Positions 38,655 to 49,499 of a stretch of DNA of 64,000 nucleotides are shown here, piece after piece. The notes under the pieces were generated by a model. The model was not told the origin of the DNA, ran no database searches, and saw only the letters and a program-made list of their open reading frames with translations. The stretch is from Azadirachta indica (taxonomy: Eukaryota; Streptophyta; Magnoliopsida; Sapindales; Meliaceae): contig CM040442.1 in assembly GCA_022749755.1 (NCBI GenBank), positions 8,282,457-8,346,456 on the forward strand, read 5' to 3'. How positions within the stretch are numbered: the first letter of the stretch is position 1; the number at the start of each line of letters is the position of its first letter. The position numbers and the translations under genes are program-made.

Positions 38655-39084
38655 GGTTGCTGCTGTGTCTTCTCTTCCGTTTAACACACTTGCTCTTCTA
38701 TTCTATTCTACTTGCTTCAGTAATGCAGAGCCAAGCAGAGAACAGATATGTTAATGGCGAAAACCCCTTGCTTCTGCAACCAGAAACCCCTGAAACAGAA
38801 ACCCTAGAAAATTGGGCCTGGACCGGTTAGGCCCGGAGAATTTCCAAATTTTGTATTTTAAACGAGAGTTAAATGATACCTTACTCCAACTATTTGTCGG
38901 ATTTAGAATGATCAAAGAGGGTTAAACATATTTTAAATCACTCAAATTATGCGTAAAGAGAAAAAATTAAAATCTAATATGAAATAATATGGTTAAAATG
39001 CTTTGTCTAGTACAAAATATAAACATAATAAAAAATTAATGTCTTTACTTTTAAAGTACAAGTAATGTTTTATGAGCCAATTAT
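38655..39084. promoter_or_regulatory. SmE 5' leader and promoter region
   Basis: The stretch 38655-38860 upstream of the minus-strand SmE start is of near-genic composition and probably carries the 5' UTR and core promoter. Minus-strand words CCTAACCGGTCCAGGCCC near 38830 include GGCCC/GGGCC-type elements that are common before plant housekeeping genes. Beyond 38870 the DNA is AT-rich. Confidence 0.4.
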
Positions 39085-39420
39085 TCTTAACAAGAATGGT
39101 TGGTACTCATGCCTTCTAAGTTCCTCACTTAGAGGACATGGTTTAAACTCTTCCATCCACTTCTTATCAAATATTTGTGGAGGTCGATTTCATTATAAGT
39201 AAATGCAGATTTTTGGATTGTGCCAAACTAAATCAATTAAAACTCTCGATTTAGTTAATTTTACTGAATTGAGTTCAAATTTTTGGGCAATGGTAGATTA
39301 AATTAATCAAGACTCTCGATTTTTCGTAGATATCTAACGTAATTGGTAGATACTAGTTAGATTAATTATGATTACCGATTTTTTATAGATGACCAATGTA
39401 ATATTGGTAAATTGTAAATA
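39085..39420 (+). mobile_element. SINE-like element with internal repeats
   Basis: ATGGTTGGTACTCATGCC resembles an A-box head, and CATGGTTTAAACTC about 40 bases on resembles a B-box (GGTTCGAACTC type). The body then shows a repeated phrase: AATCAATTAAAACTCTCGATTT, AATTAATCAAGACTCTCGATTT, GATTAATTATGATTACCGATTT. This fits a tRNA-derived SINE or a related dispersed repeat. No target duplication was resolved. Confidence 0.45.
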
Positions 39421-40029
39421 TAATTTGTAATTAAAAAAATAATGCGATACATTTTAAAATTTTATACCACTATTAATTTAGGTGAATGGTGAGCCATTGA
39501 AAAATTTAAAATTATTTTTATCAATCACATTGTATCATCATTTGATAAATGTCACATAATTTAAAATAAAAATTTGGGACATAAAATATTAATTTTTAAA
39601 AAGCAAAAAAGTATTTTTATAAATTATATAAAGCAAAATATAATACAATAAGACAAGACTATGTACTTTTAAATCATAATAACCTTTTTTTATGCATATG
39701 ATTCGGCATTTAGAGTTCATTTGTTATAAATTTTCAAATACAATATCCTAAAGTAGATTTTATATTAGCAAAGTTTTTTAAAAAATACTATTAGTTATTT
39801 AGAATATTTAGTAAAAATTTTATAATGTTTTAATAGATATGTTTTATAAAATTATCTTCAACTAAAATGAAATAAAAATTTTAAAATAAAATAATTTTTA
39901 CTCTTAAAAGGATTATAAAAGTAAAACCACTTTTGTAATTCTTAAAAAAATTATTTAATGACAATTAAATAACACAAAAAGATTTAAAAGAGTTTTTAAT
40001 ATTAAAGAAATAAAATTTAATTTATATTT

Positions 40030-40450
40030 AGTGTTCGTTTGATTTGACTATTTTGTTAGCTAAAAGGACTTTTTTAATAATTAAAGTCTTTTTAAAATTT
40101 TTAAATATTATTTGATTGATATCAAAAAGGCTTTTGGAAATTTTAAAAAACTATTTTTTTCTAATAGAAAAGGTTTAAAATTTTTTGCCAGTAAAATATC
40201 TCTAAATTTTTTAAAAAATAAAATTATTTAAAATATTTTTACTTTATTTTAAAAAATTTATATTATTTCTTTAAAGTATAACATGAAACATTTGTTTATT
40301 AAAATAATTACTTAAATTTTCTCAAAAATTATTTTTTTTCTAATTAAACGATTAATAAATTTTTGATAAATATTCTACTTATAAAAATTTTAAGGATAAA
40401 AAGTATATTTAAAAAAGTTTTATTTAAAAAGTTATATTAAACGGAATCTG
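40030..40450. repeat. AT-rich dispersed repeat, family R1 copy 3
   Basis: The fullest version of the R1 block order: GTTCGTTTGATTTGACTATT, TTTTTAAATATTATTTGATTGA, GGCTTTTGGAAATTTTAAAA, TTCTAATAGAAAAGG, TTATTTTAAAAAATTTATATTATTT, AACATGAAACATTTG, TTAATAAATTTTTGATAAATATTCTACTTATAAAA. The GTTCGTTTGATTT start is also seen at 6449. Non-coding. Confidence 0.55.
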
Positions 40451-40698
40451 ATTATTTAAAAAGATTTTATTTAAAAAAGTGATAAGGATCGATAAGATAG
40501 AAAATAAGTACTATGAGGTTTTAAAAGAAATATTAAAATTAAAAGGGGCCAATATATTAATTAAGTAAAACTTTATGAACCGCAACTAGAAAGAAAGTAT
40601 TCGTACCGGCAGCAAAATCAATCAGAAATCTTTCGAACCGTATAAATTTTCGCTGTCACCATTATTTCTAGGGTTTTCTTCACAGTAATAATTGCGAC

Positions 40699-43600
40699 AT
40701 GGCAGGTGCTGGAATCCACCCCTACCACCAGCAATGGCCACCGGCGCCGGCCCCGCCACCTCCTCCTCCCGCAGCTGCTGCCGCACCACCACCTCCTCCT
40801 CCCGTCGCCTACGATAACGTTAACCGCCCCGCCCATGATGAGGTATAATATCTCTCTTTCTCCTCTTCAATTTTAGAGAAAATTTGGGATCGAAATTAGC
40901 TGACTTTATGTGAGGTTCAATATCCCTAGTATCTCTTGGCTGTTCAATGGTAATTACGTTGATGCTCTTTTTTCTGCGAGTTAGAATAGATGAGATTGTA
41001 ACGATATTTGGTTAATTAATGCATTGAATTGGAAGAAAGATTTTAACTTGGAACTGATATAGAAAAAAGATTAAATGCATTCATATTGAAAGTTTTAGAT
41101 GGCGGTGTTCACGTCAGCTGTTTGTAATTTTGAATGCTTATGTTTTGAGGAATGTTTGAGATCTTAAATTGTCTGGGCTTTCCTTTAATTGGATGGCATT
41201 GATAAGTACTCAAACTTTTGATGGTCATTCTACAGTGCTGGTTGATAAGGATTACTTGACCCTTATTATCGATAGATGAAAGTGTTACAGGATTTTCCAT
41301 TTTTCAAAGGTGGTAAGCTTTTGGTGGCAATGTTACCAAGTAGTGATGGCTCTTGTAATATCTGTTGCTGAAACTTGGAATGTTACTGCCAGGAATCTTT
41401 TCCTAAAAGTACATTGGATACTTTGTGTTCTTTGCTGGTGCTATCTTGTATGTTGTTTCATTTTGCAGTTACTCATAAAAGGTAGCCCTTCAGCAACGAT
41501 AGGTTGATATGGGAATGATCTTCTGTTTTCCGTTGTTGTAGCATACTCCGTATTATGATTTTTCTTTGTTTTGGAGAATTCGGGGATCTTTGCTTCAACT
41601 GTTTATGGATTGTTATAGGAATATGTGGGTAATTGGGATAAAGAGCCTCATTGAATCATTGTTAAGAGAAAAGGAAAAAGTTTATTTGGCAGTAAGTATG
41701 AAGTAACTGTGCATTGACATTTCTTGGGAGTATGCTTGGAATGCTGTTCCAGATACTTTGCTTTTACTTGAAGTACAAAGGACCCATTGTTTATTGTCTC
41801 GGATGGTGGAAATGGCCAATTGTAACTTTATGAAAGACAATGCTAGAGATAGAGATTTTTGTGACAGATGGGACATATTCTTAGGTTTTTTAAGTTGTTG
41901 TTTTGTTGTGGTGTGGGTTTGTTTTGTCTGTGGCTGTCAGCAGCCTTATATTTGAGTTTATTGTTCATTTTTCATTTAATAAAATGGATTCTTTTACGGT
42001 GAAGGTAAGTTTTGTTTTTCTTTGACTCTTACCCTACTTTGACCAATGGCTTTCATACAAGCTAATTACTACTAGATACGAATAATCTATGCAAATTTTT
42101 TTTTTTAATTTAGGTGCGCACAATATTCATAACTGGTCTGCCTGAAGATGTGAAGGAGAGAGAATTACAGAACTTACTGAGATGGCTGCCTGGTTATGAG
42201 GCATCACAAGTGAACTACAAAGGAGAAAAACCCATGGGGTTTGCTCTCTTCTCGACTGCCCAGCTGGCAGTTGCTGCCAAAGATGCCCTTCAGGTTTATC
42301 TTCTTGATATTGCAGTCTCCTTTAGATTTACTGAATTTGTTGCTCTTGATTTTCTGAAGGTTTGAGCTTATTTTGGGTTTAGGAAATGGTATTTGATGCT
42401 GAAACAAAGTCTGTGCTGCACACAGAAATGGCTAAGAAGAATCTTTTTGTTAAGAGAGGTAACCTCGAACTATTTCAGATCTTTGCTGTTTTATTGGACA
42501 TTTGTGTTTCTCACTGTTCATTGGGAGTCTTTAGGGATATTTTTAATCTATTCCATTGATTTGTAGTAGATTGGAGAAAGAAGATAGTGAGTGCTTTGTT
42601 TAATGTTAAAATTTAATAGTTAGATGTTCTTGTTTCCCTTTTAATCTATCAATTTTGTTTACTAGCAAAACTAAAATTTGTATTTTGAACTTTCAATAAA
42701 AACGGAAGGTATTTGGTATTTGTCGTGTTTCTCTTTTCATCTTTGTCGTCATGGTAGTTATCATGTTCTGGGTGGTTGGTTATTATGGCTGGGACCAACA
42801 AAAGTTTAAAGCTTATGCAGGTTTTAATTGTTGAATTAAGTGAAAATTAAACAGTATCACATCTCAATTCAAATTCATAGAGTGACTTATTAGCTTAAGC
42901 ATTAAATATTTTAGTGTTGTAATGCATTGCAGTTGTATGATTTAATTTTAAAAAAATAAATTTGCTTAATTTATTCAGTAATGTGCACTTAATATTGAAT
43001 GCTGAAAATGGTGAGATTTATTGTTATTATTTCATTATCAGCTCATATCCGCATTACATGAGACTTCTACCGTCTTCTCACCACCACCACCATTGTCAGT
43101 ACTATCACATAACCACAACTATCATTATCAACACACTACCACCATAATACTACCACTACTTCTGCTGCATATGACTCTAATCATTACCTGCTTCCACTAT
43201 ACAAGTAGTTTCAGCTTTGAGCTCTCAATATTCATTTTTATCAAATAATACCTTGGCTAAGATAAAACTCTCTGAACTCTGAAATTAGATTAAATAAAAT
43301 GATGTAATGATTATGATTCTGGAGAGTACTATTACTCTTGTGCTGTTTTTTGATTTCCAGGGTATTTTTTTGGAGTTGAGCTAAATTTTTTAATTTAGGT
43401 TGAAGCAGTACCATCACAAAATTCAGAGGCATTATTTATCTTTGAGACGGTGAATGGTCATGTTTTGTTGTTTTTCATAAGGTTTATATGCTATCCATTG
43501 GCTCAAATAAAATGGTTGTACTGTTGCTTCAGTTTCTATTGATTTCAAAATTCAAACCTTTTGAGAATTGTTTTGACTGCTAGAGTAATCCTGTAGTTTT

Positions 43601-46600
43601 TTTTTTTTTGTTTCTAAGGTGTGGTCTTGAAATAAGATGTCCTGGAACCTAGTTTGGTGTCTGAAACAGTATATTACAGTGACACTGGTATTTAGGCTTT
43701 TGGGAAATGTGACTTCCAATAGTAGATGGATGATTCCCGGTTGACAAGGATAATGAGAAAGTCTCTTGAAAAGAAAAAATGATTTGATGCCTGAAAGTAT
43801 TTTAAATTTCTACTGGTATTTCGTATTTTGTGCTGGTGGGTTTTTGAGTTTCAAATTGATTGTGTTTTCCAATTATGAGTTCAGAGTTGACTGTTAATGG
43901 ATATAACAGTTTGTAATTGTGTTTGGGTTAGTATTAGCAGCCCCTTTTTTCAAAACAAAATTTTTATCATTATTTATGTTCCATTGAATTAATCTGTTTT
44001 AAGTAGCTGAGATTACATCGGATATATGTTAATTTAATGTGCATTAATTATGCATTTCAATCTATTGAAAGTTACCAATCTACGTGTAAAGTTTGTGTAG
44101 GAAAGGAGGTGCTGCTAGTCATGCACGTAACTTATCATAAACTTATCTATTTATCTATGTTTATGTGTTGCGAAAAGGAATGCTAATAAATAGAATGTCT
44201 TGACTTTTGGGGAAAACCAAGAAATACAAGTAAACATAGGAATAAACATATCACCAGCCTTTGAGTAACTTTAACAAACTAACTTTTGGTGTTTATATTT
44301 TTGTACCTTACAATGGATTGCAAAATGAAGCTTGAGAATAGATATAAGAGTTTACAGATTATCTTTTTGTGTAAATGAAAAAAATGGGAACTTGTTAATC
44401 TCGTAAGAATGGTTCATTTCTGTGTAAGCTTTCAGAGATGATACATTGATGCTTCTTCTGTATATCTGACTTTCTCTTTCTGCTTAAGAGGTTGATGTGT
44501 CAGGTTTGGATCTAGATTTATCTCTGTTATTGATCAGAACAGAACTCTTTTCATAATTGATTAAGAAATCTAATGAAAGAAGTTTGGGTAATGAAAGGTT
44601 GAAACTACAGCCATTGGGGGAGATGACTTGGGAATTCTCCTTGTTTTTAGACATCATGCTTCTGGGTTGTTTGTGATATTTAATCAAGTTGTTGAATGGC
44701 TATTAAGGTCTTGTGATGTGCTGCCGTTTTTTCTGGTCTGCAGGAATTGTAGCGGATTCTAATGCATATGACCAAAGCAAACGATTGCGGACTGGTGGTG
44801 ATTATAATCATACTGGTTATTCAGCACCATCTCCATTTCACCCCCCACCTGCTCCTGTTTGGGGTCCGCATGGGTAAGAAACTTTTTCCTACCTTATGTG
44901 AACTGTGTGCTTCTGTTGATACTTAAGGCACTCGACTAGAATAGGGAAGGTTATTTTGGTACCATGAAATCATGCTCATCTTGTTGTGGCGATTAAATTT
45001 CCAGTATTTATCTGTTAATATGTTGCATATCTTCTGATTACCATTTTCATATTTCTTTTAGGTATATGGCTCCGCCTCCTCCTCCCTATGATCCATATGG
45101 TGGTTATCCTGTTCCTCCTGTTCCAATGCCTTCTCCTGCTCCTGTGCCTGCTCCTAGCAGCTATGTACCTGTTCAGGTGATGCTTACATGTTATGCTTTG
45201 GTCTATGCTTGTGCGGATGGGGACTATTGAAATGACAACAAATATTTTGTTTGATGATTCTTTTCTCCACTTTCTAAAGGGCTTGTTATTCTTATTCTAT
45301 CTGTCTAGATTCTTTTTGTTCTTTACATTTCATCATCTATACTGATATGATTGAGATGTTTGTACACATCTCTTATGTATGAACCTCTGCCTTTTGACTA
45401 ATTTTTTCACTTATGAAAAAGCAAGGTATATAAGCCAATGTATAACTGAAACTATCTTGAAAGGTTGGTCATAAAACACTTAAAGAGAAAGAGAAAGAAA
45501 AAACTTGGTTCCAGTCTTTTGGGGGAAAAAGAAACTCCTATCTCTTGGACTTTTTTCCACGTAGAATAAGTAATGAATGGAAACTGTTTTTCTAATGAGT
45601 TGTAGGAAAGGATTATGTTGAACCTTTTTTTCTTTTTAATAAGGAAAAACAAATATGAGGGAAGTGATTTCCTTCATTTAACAGATCAAGTCCTTGGTTT
45701 GTGGCTCATCAATCATCATTTTTTAGGCTGCATGCTATACCAATGCAGTTGGTGAAAAAGACGTACACCACTTGAAGTTTGTGAACTCCTAGAAACTTTC
45801 AGTGGAATAAAGAAAGGAAGTAATTTCCATTATTAATTTTCCTCTCCTCGTTAACATATGATGTTCTTAGTATTGTGTAATGTTGCTGGAATACAACATA
45901 GCCATCTTGAAACAGTCACATCAGCAGCCAGATAGTGTTGCTTCTGGAAACCTGTGAATGCCCTATGTACTCTAAAGTTTTTAAAGAGTGCGAATCCTTT
46001 TCTTTATCTCTAGTTTGTTTTTTGCCTTTTCATGCTAAGTTATATAGTTCTATTTTCAATATTATTTATTGCTTTCCTACAGAATACAAAAGATAACCCG
46101 CCTTGCAATACCTTATTTATTGGTAACCTTGGAGAGAATATAAATGAGGAAGAGCTGAGGGGCTTATTCAGCGCGTAAGAATGTCTTACCTTTGTTTGTT
46201 ATTTGAGCTTTGATATTTCTTTGTGTGACTTCAAGGGTGAGCATTGCTGACAAAAATTCTCTCTTTTCATTTCATACTTTTGGGTGCAGACAACCTGGTT
46301 TTAAGCAGATGAAGATTTTGAGACAAGAAAGACATACTGTTTGCTTTATTGAGTTTGAAGTATGTTCCATCTGTTCATTGACACAGAAGCTTTAAGTTTC
46401 ATTGTTTCTGTGAGCATCACTCAGATGCACTTTTCTAGGTTTTATCATATCAGTTATGCTTAAAGCTTGTTTCACTAACTTGCAGGATGTAAACAGTGCT
46501 ACCAATGTGCACCATACTTTGCAGGGTGCTGTTATCCCCAGTTCCGGTTCTGTTGGCATGCGTATACAATATCCTTTTAGCACCTTTTTTTATTTCTAAT

Positions 46601-47038
46601 TGTTATGTTTTTTCTCTCTTTCTAGGCATGCCTAAATGACTGTTGTGTATTAAATCTTTTCTTGTCACATATGGGGTCAACTTCCCAATCCCTGCTGCTT
46701 AACTTCAGTTGCAAAAAGGCCATATTTTGGTCAACTCTTTTTTCTATCTTTGTTTCTCTTTTTTTTAAGGAAAAAATCTGCTAGAAAATTTTAATTATCG
46801 GACATTTATATTAAGAACTTCTGAATCTAGATTTGTCTTTCAAGATAAATCAAACCAATTGTATTATTTTTTGCCTGGTAGTTCTTGATGTTAGTACATT
46901 TATGATCCTCAATGTATTTGTTTTACTTGACTTTGAAGTACATATTCCAAGAATCCATTTGGAAAAAGGAAGGATGCGGGCCACGGTGTTGCTTCTCCAG
47001 CTGCAAATGGAGGTCCACCAGCATTGACCTACCAGTAG
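40699..47038 (+). CDS. Two-RRM RNA-binding protein (scw1/WHI3-like plant family)
   Basis: Predicted single-strand RNA-binding protein; the family's plant members have no settled function. Exons: 40699-40842, 42114-42293, 42383-42458, 44744-44873, 45062-45176, 46083-46174, 46290-46359, 46486-46568 and 46942-47038, in frame, 328 residues. The N-terminus is Pro/Ala-rich (PPAPAPPPPPPAAAAPP). RRM1 covers about 50-130 (RTIFITGLPEDV, KPMGFALFS). A Pro/Tyr-rich linker (YMAPPPPPYDPYGGYP) follows, then RRM2 at about 224-300 (NTLFIGNLGENINEEELRGLF, RHTVCFIEFED). The tail MRIQYSKNPFGKRKD ends in ALTYQ. The last intron is AT-AC; the other seven are GT-AG. The ATG has the family N-terminus MAGAGIHPYHQQWPP. 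Proline runs suggest protein-protein contacts or condensate behaviour, which is inference. Confidence 0.92.
46569..46941 (+). other. U12-type AT-AC intron
   Basis: The intron begins ATATCCTTTT, an exact match to the minor-spliceosome AT-AC donor, and ends GAAGTAC. TTACTTGAC at 46923-46931 differs from the U12 branch consensus TTCCTTRAC at one position, and its branch A (46930) lies 11 nt before the end, within the normal narrow range. Only this boundary gives the conserved in-frame join CAA TAT TCC AAG (Q-Y-S-K). No GT-AG choice does so here. Confidence 0.93.
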
Positions 47039-47729
47039 CTTGAACGGAATGTACTCTGTTCTTTATGCCCGGGCAAATTCAACTACATGATAGGATGCAT
47101 CTTGCAGCTGTCGCATGCATCCATTTCATTGTCAACATCAGCATTAGCATCTCTTCTCATGTGAAAGAATGCACATGGTGGTATCATGAACATACCATTG
47201 TCCTGTTATACTAATTATCTATGACATGCATTTATCAGTAGCATCTGTTAATGCCTGGATATATGTAGGGATGTGAATGTCATTAAAATCTGTGTACTGG
47301 TGCATGGGTCTTCAGTCTTGTTAGATGTTATGTGCTCTAACCCCACATTTGCCATATTTCACATTAAGTCGATGCTTATTTAAGTGAACATCTCTTCCCA
47401 TACCGCCTATATTTCCATAGTAGGTTCAACTACATTTCATTGCTCAACATGACATTGGAAGGCACCTGAGTTGGATGCAAGGTTCAGTTACATTACATTA
47501 CCTAACATAACACCTGAAGATGATCCTGAGTTTCATTTCATGGCACGAGTATTTATGGTACGGAAAACTAGGAAATCACGACATCGCTCATTTTTTTCAA
47601 TTAGCCATTGCCATCAAAACTTTCACTATACTCTTAACTGATTAGTTGAGTTCATCAGATAAGGAAAGAACTTATATTGGTGCTTCAACATTCAGGCTCT
47701 TCAAAGCATAATAATCTTAGGAATGTCAG
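47039..47729 (+). other. 3' UTR and flank of the RRM gene
   Basis: Moderate-GC DNA without an open frame, probably carrying the RRM gene's 3' UTR up to about 47350. Direct similarity between TTCAACTACATTTCATTGC (47426) and TTCAGTTACATTACATTACC (47482) suggests a short local duplication. No gene is seen. Confidence 0.45.
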
Positions 47730-49499
47730 CAAATGTATTCTGCTGTGATCTTTATATGCAGGACATTCTGTATTAAACGACAAAGCTTCTATTTGTTTTG
47801 AGGAGATCAAGTGCTGCAGCTGCTTTTCATTTCAGGTAACTGTACTTTTTACTAGGCAAGCACGAATGTCAAACATCCTCGTGGATGCGTGCTTAGGGTT
47901 AAGCGTTCTTGTTTAGTCTCAACTGGAACTGACTTGACATACAAATTCTTTTGGTGAAGAATTCTCACCAATGACGAATACCATTTGTGCCTAATTTTAA
48001 CTGCCATCTTATAGCCCATGGCGCTTTGCACCAACTGATTTGGAGGGAGCTTGGGTCTGTCTCGTTTTTGGTCAAGAGTTGTACGTATTTGTGGCATTAT
48101 AGGGTGAGAAGTGATAAAAAATAGAAAGCCTGAACAGTTTACTTATGGTTTTGCACTAATTAAAACATCTAACACTACTCGGCTCCTTTTATTTCTTGTT
48201 CATATGTCTTGTGTTCTTTTAGGTTTTCACTATACAATTTCTATAATTGTTTTTTGTGAAATTGCCTTGAGTCGATGCTTCTTATGGAATTGGTTAACTA
48301 AAACACAGCTGATGAAATAAGCAGTTGTTTTAAGGTATTTTCATTTGTTGTTAAAACTTCTTGAGTGACAGTTTTGGACTCCGGCTTAGTTTTCTGATTA
48401 GTTTCATTTCAATTTAGGTCTTAGTGGCTTAAGGTTTTGTTTAGATAACGGATGTTGAAGTAAGCAACTAGCGTTCTTACCTGAGCTTGAAATTAATCCA
48501 TAGCAAATTTAACAAATAATTCTCAAACATCAGGTGAGAATTGACCAAAACAAATAATAATCTGAGTAAATAAATGAGTAATGTAAATGTATTACGTAAG
48601 TTTTCTCAATTTTACCTTACATTTTGTTTTTGGGGTGGATATGAAGTAGTATTTTGAGTCAAATTGGGAGCAAAAGCTTCCCCTGAAAAGATTTTCATAT
48701 TCAGACAAAGGTCCCATAATAATGATAAAAATAATATTACCGTTGATGGGTTGATGTGTTGGTCTCCAATTATTGTAGAAATTCTGAGTATGATTATTTA
48801 AAATAAAATATTCACAATAGAAGATTCTTATTGAAATGAAGGCATTCACGACCATGTTGTTTTGATCCAATACAAAATACAGCATAAGTTATATTGAGTA
48901 TGACCAATAGCAAAAGAAAGTAACATTTGTTTGTAAGCCGCACATAAAATAATTTTTAACTCAAGTTTAGTTAAGGAAGAGTTGCCTTCCTAGCAATATC
49001 TCCTCAGTTTTTGCCCGCGACCTCGTGTGTGCTCTTGGACAAATCAATTTTAATATCATATACTATATGTGTTTCAACAAACACCTACCATTTCTCTTTG
49101 TCTTGATCATCACTCACTTTTGTTCTATTATATTTTGTATTAATATATTTAAAAAAAGGAGGTTAGTAGCAGTGGAATTAGGTAGTCTTATGCAATTGGG
49201 GTTCTATTGATCTTGTATAATTTTCACATAATAAATCAACCACCCACAGCATTATTGCTTACTACCTATGGTAACAAAGATTGAATGCAGAAACAAATCA
49301 AATATCAAGCACCTTATATTTTTTCAATTTTGAGTTCAAAATACAAACTTTAATTTTCCTGTCGCTGAAATTCGTACATTGATTAAACTATGACAGTAAA
49401 AAAAAGCAATCGTCATCCAGATTGTAGATTAATATGGGCATAAACCTATGATATACATCAAACATATGATACCCATTGAGACTTTCTTCCCAAGTTGAT
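47730..49499. repeat. Segmental duplication block A (3' flank of LRR copy A)
   Basis: This block matches 53020-54450 in order. TTCTGTATTAAACGACAAAGC is at 47768 and 53050; ACTAGGCAAG at 47853 and 53120; AATACCATTTGTGCCTA at 47977 and 53250; CATTATAGGGTGAGAAGTGATA at 48093 and 53362; AAAGGTCCCATAATAAT at 48706 and 53956; AATCAACCACCCACA at 49236 and 54238. It includes the end of a Mutator-like gene remnant (minus strand, 47730-48097). Block A carries extra sequence at 48880-49190 that B lacks, described separately. Confidence 0.85.
48950..49215 (-). repeat. LRR promoter-like segment inserted in the 3' flank (P1)
   Basis: TGCCTTCCTAGCAATATCTCC, CGACCTCGTGTGTG, ACCTACCATTT and GTAGCAGTGGAATTAGG match, in order, the 5' flanks of LRR copies A (51640-51975) and B (56755-57075). 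Here the segment lies in the 3' flank of copy A and has no LRR sequence next to it. The equivalent place in block B (about 54060-54200) does not contain it. Confidence 0.65.

Noticed and set aside
43050..43160. CAC/CAT-rich stretch (ACCACCACCACC, CATCATTATCAAC) as a coding exon
   Set aside because: It is inside an intron of the RRM gene, has stops in the matching frames, and is simple-sequence in character.
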